This document shows positions 42,102 to 46,506 of a stretch of 46,506 nucleotides of DNA, piece by piece. Below the pieces are notes generated by a model. It was not told the DNA's origin. It saw only the letters and a list, made by a program, of their open reading frames with translations, and did no database searches. Each line of letters starts with the position of its first letter. Position 1 is the first letter of the stretch. The position numbers and the translations under genes were made by a program. This DNA is from a bacterium (lineage in GTDB: Bacteria; Cyanobacteriota; Vampirovibrionia; Gastranaerophilales; Gastranaerophilaceae), in NCBI GenBank assembly GCA_017409065.1, contig JAFQTK010000015.1, positions 1 to 46,506 on the forward strand, written 5' to 3'.

Positions 42102-43844
42102 ATGAACTTTGAACTTAATTTATCAACAGAAGAACTGCTAAAACGCACAAGTAAAGACTGTCTTATACCTAAAAAAATGTTAGACGTTGATAGCATAGAA
42201 TATAATAATCTCAAACAAGGAGATAAAGAAGCACTAAAACACCTCGTTTTAGCCGCAAAAAAAATGGATGAAGTATTTATGCAGCAAGACAATGCTGCAA
42301 ACCTAGCATTCAAAAAATATTTAGAATCCGAAAGCAAATCAGGTAACACTGATGCTGAAATGACACTTAAGCTATTCAATGCTCAAATCGGAATGGTAGC
42401 AGTGGATTCCGAAGCTAATAAAATCTATCTTGCAAAAGGTTATCAAGATATTCTTGGTAAAGGATTTTACCCTACGGATTTATCTACTGAAGAATTTCAT
42501 AACATACTAATATCAATGCTCAACAACGGAGAATTTGACGAAGTTAGAAACATTCTAAATCAACGTACAATGGTAATAAGAGATAATAATAAACTTAAAG
42601 CATTAGATTACACGGAATATTTCCGAGATGAATTTACTTACATTGCAAAACACTTGGAAAAAGCAAGCGAATATTCTACAAACAAAGACTTTAATGAATA
42701 CCTGAAATTACAAGTAAAAGCACTCTTAGAAAACAATCCTATGCTGGATGCTTATGCAGATAAAAAATGGGCAGAACTGCAAGACACCCCACTTGAGTTT
42801 ACAATTTCCAGAGAACAATATGCGGATGAACTTACCGGTACGGTGATGGAAAATGAGCAACTTGCAAAATTATTGGATGAAAACAACATAACCCCAATAT
42901 CAAAAGACTCTTTAGGTGCAAGAGTTGGTATTGTTAATAAAGCAGGAACTGCTAAATTATTAGAAATTAAAAAATACTTACCTTTACTTGCTCAAAATAT
43001 GCCATTTAGTGAACAATATGAACAAAACATCAGTGCCGATGATGATGAACAACAGACAATGGTAGACGTAGACATCGTAACACTTCGTGGAGATGAAGGC
43101 ACATACAGAGGCGGAATTACCGTTGCTCAAAATCTACCGAACAATGACAAACTGTCACTAACAATAGGTGGCGGAAGAAGAAACGTTTACCATAGACAAA
43201 TAAGAACAAGCAACTCACCCGAAGCCTTGGAAAAAAGACAAAAAAGGCTAAATGCAACACTAAGAGAAGAATTTCATAAGTATTACAATCCCGAAGCAGA
43301 CCATTGGTTTACAATCGGGCATGAAAATGCTCACTCATTAGGACCTAAATCCGGAACTGAAGCACTTGGCAAATACAAAAATATAATTGAAGAAAATAAG
43401 GCGGATATGGGTGCGTTAGCCCTCCTTGATATTCTCCAAGCTCAAGGAATGTACACTGAAGACGAGGTAAAACAAATTATTGTTACTTATGCGGCAGACA
43501 ATTTCTTAAAAGCACAGCCAAACTTAAGCCAAGCACACAGGGTCAGAACTGTTATGCAATCAAAATATTTTCTTGAAAAAGGTGCAGTTAAGCTAGATGA
43601 AAACAATTTGATTGACATTAACATTGGAAAAATGATTCCTACTGCCAAAGAAATGCTTGCTGAAATTATCAAAGTACAACTTTCACAAGATTTTAATACC
43701 GGTGAAAAGTACGTTTTAGACAATTTTGTTTGGACTCAAGAGATGGAAACCATATCCAAAACACTTAAAGAAATAGATAAATCTTTAAATGGAACACTTC
43801 AAACTCCACTTGCTGACAAATTGGCACAGGAAACACTAAATTAA
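42102..43844 (+). CDS. Peptidase M49 (dipeptidyl peptidase III)-like metallopeptidase
   Basis: The product has 580 residues from the ATG at 42102, which has GGAG 7 nt upstream. The frame is open upstream to 41877 but that part is antisense to the neighbouring gene. The zinc site is HENAH (407-411) in FTIGHENAHSLGPKSG, with EENKAD (430-435) matching the second M49 motif EExxAE/D. The motif is the five-residue HEXXH, rather than the six-residue HEXXGH of animal enzymes, as in some bacterial DPP III. No signal peptide is present, so it is cytosolic. It would remove dipeptides from short peptides. Its stop overlaps the start of the polyprenyl synthase gene. Confidence 0.75.
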   Translation: MNFELNLSTEELLKRTSKDCLIPKKMLDVDSIEYNNLKQGDKEALKHLVLAAKKMDEVFMQQDNAANLAFKKYLESESKSGNTDAEMTLKLFNAQIGMVAVDSEANKIYLAKGYQDILGKGFYPTDLSTEEFHNILISMLNNGEFDEVRNILNQRTMVIRDNNKLKALDYTEYFRDEFTYIAKHLEKASEYSTNKDFNEYLKLQVKALLENNPMLDAYADKKWAELQDTPLEFTISREQYADELTGTVMENEQLAKLLDENNITPISKDSLGARVGIVNKAGTAKLLEIKKYLPLLAQNMPFSEQYEQNISADDDEQQTMVDVDIVTLRGDEGTYRGGITVAQNLPNNDKLSLTIGGGRRNVYHRQIRTSNSPEALEKRQKRLNATLREEFHKYYNPEADHWFTIGHENAHSLGPKSGTEALGKYKNIIEENKADMGALALLDILQAQGMYTEDEVKQIIVTYAADNFLKAQPNLSQAHRVRTVMQSKYFLEKGAVKLDENNLIDINIGKMIPTAKEMLAEIIKVQLSQDFNTGEKYVLDNFVWTQEMETISKTLKEIDKSLNGTLQTPLADKLAQETLN

Positions 43845-44776
43845 TGCAAAAATTTGATAACTATAATCAAATAAAAGCTCTTTGTTCTGATTGCTTTGAC
43901 AAGATGGACAAGTTGATTTTTGAAAAATTATCACAAAAAAATAACGGAAATGAGTTATACAAATCGGATCTCTGCAATTACCTGCTGAAAAGTTCAAAAC
44001 AAATTCGCTCGTGCTTGATTTTTCTGTTTGCAAAAGCACTAAACATTAATATTGACAGTGAAATAATAAAATTAGCAGCTGCTGTTGAAATAATTCACAA
44101 TGCGACTTTGATACACGATGATATAATAGATGAAGCAACAAAACGAAGAGGAACAACGACTCTTCATCTAAAATATGAAAATAAACTTGCAGTGATTAGC
44201 GGTGATTTCTTACTAACTATTGCACTTGATATGTTGGTAGATTTACCGCCTCAAATTATGAAAAATTTTTCATCCGCTTTACAACAACTTGTACAAGGTG
44301 AAATAAATCAATATTTTTCAAAAAATAAAACTCCGACAATTAGCGAATATATCAAAAAATCACAATCAAAAACAGCAGCTCTATTTGTTACGGCTTTAAA
44401 ATCTCTTGCTGATTTAAAAGCTCAGAACAACACTAAAACTATGGAAAATTTTGCTAATCATTTCGGAATAGCATTTCAAATAAAAGACGACATAAAAAAT
44501 TTCATCTGTAACGAAACTCAAAAACCAACATTTAACGATTTAGAAGCTGGCATTTACACAGCTCCGGTTATATACACTTTTGGCGAAAACTCAGACATAA
44601 CAGAACTTTCTACTAATGAGATTTTAAACAAAATACAAAATAGCAACGCTATGAATCAAACTCAAAATCTTTTAAATACATACTTAAATCAAGCATTGAA
44701 GGACATTGATTTTGTTTCAGAAAACAACTACAAACAAGCAATAATATGCTTATGCAAAATGTTGGAATCAAAATAA
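43844..44776 (+). CDS. Polyprenyl diphosphate synthase
   Basis: The enzyme would extend allylic diphosphates with isopentenyl diphosphate to make long isoprenoid chains, for quinones or related lipids. The 310-residue product has the first Asp-rich motif HDDIIDEATKRRG with its diphosphate-binding arginines near 92-104, SKTAALF, and the second Asp-rich region as IKDDIKNFI, which lacks the usual last Asp. The early GGKR block is also changed to SSKQIRS. Both changes weaken substrate binding in known enzymes, so activity or specificity may be unusual; it could be one subunit of a heteromer. The start overlaps the M49-like stop (TAATG). Confidence 0.82.
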   Translation: MQKFDNYNQIKALCSDCFDKMDKLIFEKLSQKNNGNELYKSDLCNYLLKSSKQIRSCLIFLFAKALNINIDSEIIKLAAAVEIIHNATLIHDDIIDEATKRRGTTTLHLKYENKLAVISGDFLLTIALDMLVDLPPQIMKNFSSALQQLVQGEINQYFSKNKTPTISEYIKKSQSKTAALFVTALKSLADLKAQNNTKTMENFANHFGIAFQIKDDIKNFICNETQKPTFNDLEAGIYTAPVIYTFGENSDITELSTNEILNKIQNSNAMNQTQNLLNTYLNQALKDIDFVSENNYKQAIICLCKMLESK

Positions 44777-44790
44777 TTTTCAGATATAAT
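44762..44790 (+). promoter_or_regulatory. Promoter of the L-serine dehydratase genes
   Basis: TTGGAA (44762-44767) and a perfect TATAAT (44785-44790) are 17 nt apart; the -35 lies in the last codons of the polyprenyl synthase gene. Transcription would start about 16 nt before the ATG at 44813. Confidence 0.65.
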
Positions 44791-44812
44791 CGAGTGGGTA
44801 AAAGAGGTAAAA

Positions 44813-45481
44813 ATGGGACATTCTTCAATTTTTAATATTATCACGCCTATTATGGTCGGACCTTCCAGTTCACATACTGCCGGTGCAGTAAGAATAGGCT
44901 TGCTAGCAGGAAAAATTTACGGTTCCAACAGACCTAAAAAAGTTCACTTTAAACTGTATAACTCTTTTGCTAAAACAGGAAAAGGACACGGCACAGACAA
45001 AGGACTTCTTAGTGGGGTTTTAGGATTTGCAGTTGATGATGTAAGAATAAAAAATGCCCTTGAAATAGCAAATGAATTAGGTATAGACTATTCTTTCGAA
45101 TATGCTGAAGATTTCAACAGACACCCAAATTCAGTTGACATAACATTCTCCGGAGATGTTGAAATAAAAATTTCCGGTGATTCTTTAGGCGGTGCTGAAG
45201 TTGTAATAACAAATATCAATGGCTATAACGTCAATCTGAAAGGTAATTATCACACATTATTACTAATATACAAAGATATGCCGGGAATGATTTATAAAGT
45301 TACAACTCTCATCCAAGATTTTGACATAAATATTGCCTCGATGACTTGCGACAGAGAAGCAAAAGGTCATAATGCTTCAATGAGCATATGCCTTGATAGC
45401 CCGCTAAGCGAAGAAATTTTGGAATCTTTGAAAACAATTGATGAAATATATTTAATTAGAAATATTGAGGTGACAAAATGA
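44813..45481 (+). CDS. sdaAB: L-serine dehydratase, iron-sulfur-dependent, beta subunit
   Basis: Together with the alpha subunit this enzyme deaminates L-serine to pyruvate and ammonia. The 222-residue product has IITPIMVGPSSSHTAGAVRIG at the N terminus, the conserved serine-rich loop, then TGKGHGTDKGLLSG. The C-terminal 70 residues form an ACT domain (LLIYKDMPGMIYKVTTLIQD then INIASMTCDREAKG), which binds serine for regulation in related enzymes. AGAGG lies 6 nt before the ATG. Its stop overlaps the alpha-subunit start (ATGA), and a promoter lies at 44762-44790. Confidence 0.95.
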   Translation: MGHSSIFNIITPIMVGPSSSHTAGAVRIGLLAGKIYGSNRPKKVHFKLYNSFAKTGKGHGTDKGLLSGVLGFAVDDVRIKNALEIANELGIDYSFEYAEDFNRHPNSVDITFSGDVEIKISGDSLGGAEVVITNINGYNVNLKGNYHTLLLIYKDMPGMIYKVTTLIQDFDINIASMTCDREAKGHNASMSICLDSPLSEEILESLKTIDEIYLIRNIEVTK

Positions 45482-46365
45482 AGCCAATAGCAACTTTTCA
45501 AGATTTACTAATAAAATGTAATACAGAAAATAAAAAAATATACGAAATTGCACAACAAGAAGAAGCTAAATTTGCGGAATGTGAAATCTCTGAAGTAAGA
45601 AAAAATATTGAAGCTGTTTTATCTGCAATGCAAGACTCAATAAAAGAAGGTCTTAATTCTTCCGAACTTTCAATGAGCAAAATGGTTGGTGCAGATTGCG
45701 AAAAGTTAAAAAATTACTACACAAAACAAAATGGCATTTTCTCTCCGCAATTACAAAATGTTATAAAATATGCACTTGCAACCGCAGAACAAAACGCAAG
45801 AATGGGAAAAATTGCAGCGTGTCCAACAGCCGGAGCATGCGGAATTGTTCCAGCTGCAATACTTGGAATCAGTAACGCTAAAAATGCCTCAAACGAAACC
45901 ATCATAAATGCCCTATTAACCGCAGGAATTATAGGAAAAATTGTTGCTGCAAAAGCCGCTCTTGCCGGAGCAGTAGGCGGTTGTCAAAATGAATGCGGAG
46001 TAGCAGCGGGGATGGCAGCAGGAGCTGTTGTTGAAATCTTAGGTGGTACAAACGAACAAATACTCAACGCAGCTGCACTTGCAATAAAAAATATTTTAGG
46101 CTTAGCCTGCGACCCAATTGCGGGTCTTGTCGAAGTACCTTGCGTAAAAAGAAATCCATTTTTGGCTGTACATTCAATTACTGCTGCCGAGATGGCACTT
46201 GCAGACATTCAAAGCATTGTTCCTATTGACGAAGTTATTGATGCACTAAAACAAATAGGGGCGTTAATGTCACCTGCTTTAAAAGAAAGTGCTCAAGCCG
46301 GACTGGCTACAACACAAACAGGACTCAAAATCACTGAATCACTAAATAAAATATGGAATAGTTAA
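45478..46365 (+). CDS. sdaAA: L-serine dehydratase, iron-sulfur-dependent, alpha subunit
   Basis: The 295-residue product carries the catalytic 4Fe-4S site: PTAGACGIVPAAI, then GGCQNECG, and LACDPIAGLVEVPCVKRN. The first cysteine of GGC, the one in LACDP and the one in VPC are 42 and 11 residues apart, as in the structurally known serine dehydratases (from memory). The cluster binds and activates serine directly, so the enzyme is oxygen-sensitive. It fits a fermentative gut lifestyle. Its length is usual. The last four bases overlap the convergent metallo-beta-lactamase-fold gene. Confidence 0.95.
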   Translation: MKPIATFQDLLIKCNTENKKIYEIAQQEEAKFAECEISEVRKNIEAVLSAMQDSIKEGLNSSELSMSKMVGADCEKLKNYYTKQNGIFSPQLQNVIKYALATAEQNARMGKIAACPTAGACGIVPAAILGISNAKNASNETIINALLTAGIIGKIVAAKAALAGAVGGCQNECGVAAGMAAGAVVEILGGTNEQILNAAALAIKNILGLACDPIAGLVEVPCVKRNPFLAVHSITAAEMALADIQSIVPIDEVIDALKQIGALMSPALKESAQAGLATTQTGLKITESLNKIWNS

Positions 46366-46506
46366 ACCATCATATTATAATATTTTTCGTGAGAAATACT
46401 TGTTGAACGGTCATGCCCCGGATAAACCTTAACATTTTCAGGTAAAGCAAATAGCTTCTCTCGTATGGATGTTTTTAAAGTTTTATAATCTCCCCCCGGC
46501 AAATCA
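46362..46506 (-). CDS. Metallo-beta-lactamase-fold hydrolase, C-terminal part (partial)
   Basis: The frame enters from the right edge; 47 residues remain before TAA. They read DLPGGDYKTLKTSIREKLFA, then LPENVKVYPGHDRSTSISHE. This matches the C-terminal segment of the glyoxalase II-like branch of the metallo-beta-lactamase fold, in which the His of YPGHD is a zinc ligand and the T-x-I-x-x-E pattern follows. Members cleave thioesters or other esters. The front half with the HxHxDH motif is outside the window. The 3' end overlaps sdaAA on the opposite strand by four bases. Confidence 0.85.
   Translation of the reverse strand, partial: DLPGGDYKTLKTSIREKLFALPENVKVYPGHDRSTSISHEKYYNMMV

Overview
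The window reads as a chromosomal segment of an AT-rich, heterotrophic bacterium of the non-photosynthetic cyanobacterial sister lineage (Melainabacteria / Vampirovibrionia, most like gut Gastranaerophilales). This is an inference. Its grounds are four otherwise unrelated proteins with a motif of the [VI][SA]F[KG]G type near the N terminus (genes at 8712, 25985 and 38975, with a related SFGR in the gene at 15020), a lysA-cdaA gene pair of the kind I recall from cyanobacteria, prepilin-like and TonB-like envelope proteins, and the absence of any photosynthesis gene. No rRNA, CRISPR array, prophage or full insertion sequence is visible. About 47 protein genes and one intact tRNA are packed with short gaps and many 1-14 nt overlaps.

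Layout. 1-998 (minus): 5' part of an ABC transporter gene preceded by a HEAT-like gene. 1112-2231 (plus): a 59-residue protein, aroQ and a secreted protein. 2253-8536 (minus): an unusual three-gene set of a membrane protein with a TonB-like C terminus, a sigma-factor-like protein and a zinc-ribbon/STAND-ATPase/TPR protein; this is the best candidate for an undescribed regulatory system here. 8632-9162 (plus): a single small gene with its own strong promoter, perfect Shine-Dalgarno and terminator. 9217-12086 (plus): HEAT protein, queC, DUF366 and SPOR-domain genes, mostly overlapping. 12096-14863 (minus): mutL and a phosphate-permease-like gene. 15020-17953 (plus): a Ski2-like helicase. 18009-20470 (minus): HU, SpoIID-like, a pilin-like protein with a phage-collar-like body, and a small conserved protein. 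20578 (plus): trpS with a complete iron-sulfur cysteine motif.

21596-25781 (minus): glycosyltransferase, lysA, cdaA (c-di-AMP synthase) and eda in one likely operon. 25953-30136 (plus): a short leader ORF coupled to a 1383-residue GH13-like protein with a very large insertion in its barrel. 30207-36525 (minus): HEAT and TPR proteins, a lysophospholipid-type acyltransferase, MgtC and an Opp/Dpp permease pair. 36644-37866 (plus): a secreted protein and serB-like phosphatase.

37867-38272 holds the only long stretch without a protein gene. It carries an intact tRNA-Leu(UAG) lying between a broken 5' copy and a 3' fragment of the same tRNA gene, each beside a related palindrome in opposite orientation. 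Beyond it, 38273-42013 contains small lineage-type proteins and a cell-surface modification group (DUF1796, EamA transporter, sulfotransferase-like). The window closes with an M49-like peptidase, a polyprenyl diphosphate synthase, both subunits of L-serine dehydratase and the 3' end of a metallo-beta-lactamase-fold gene. Metabolically the genes cover shikimate, lysine/peptidoglycan, queuosine, serine turnover, isoprenoid and glycan functions. No alignment or search was run; all family calls are from motif recognition.
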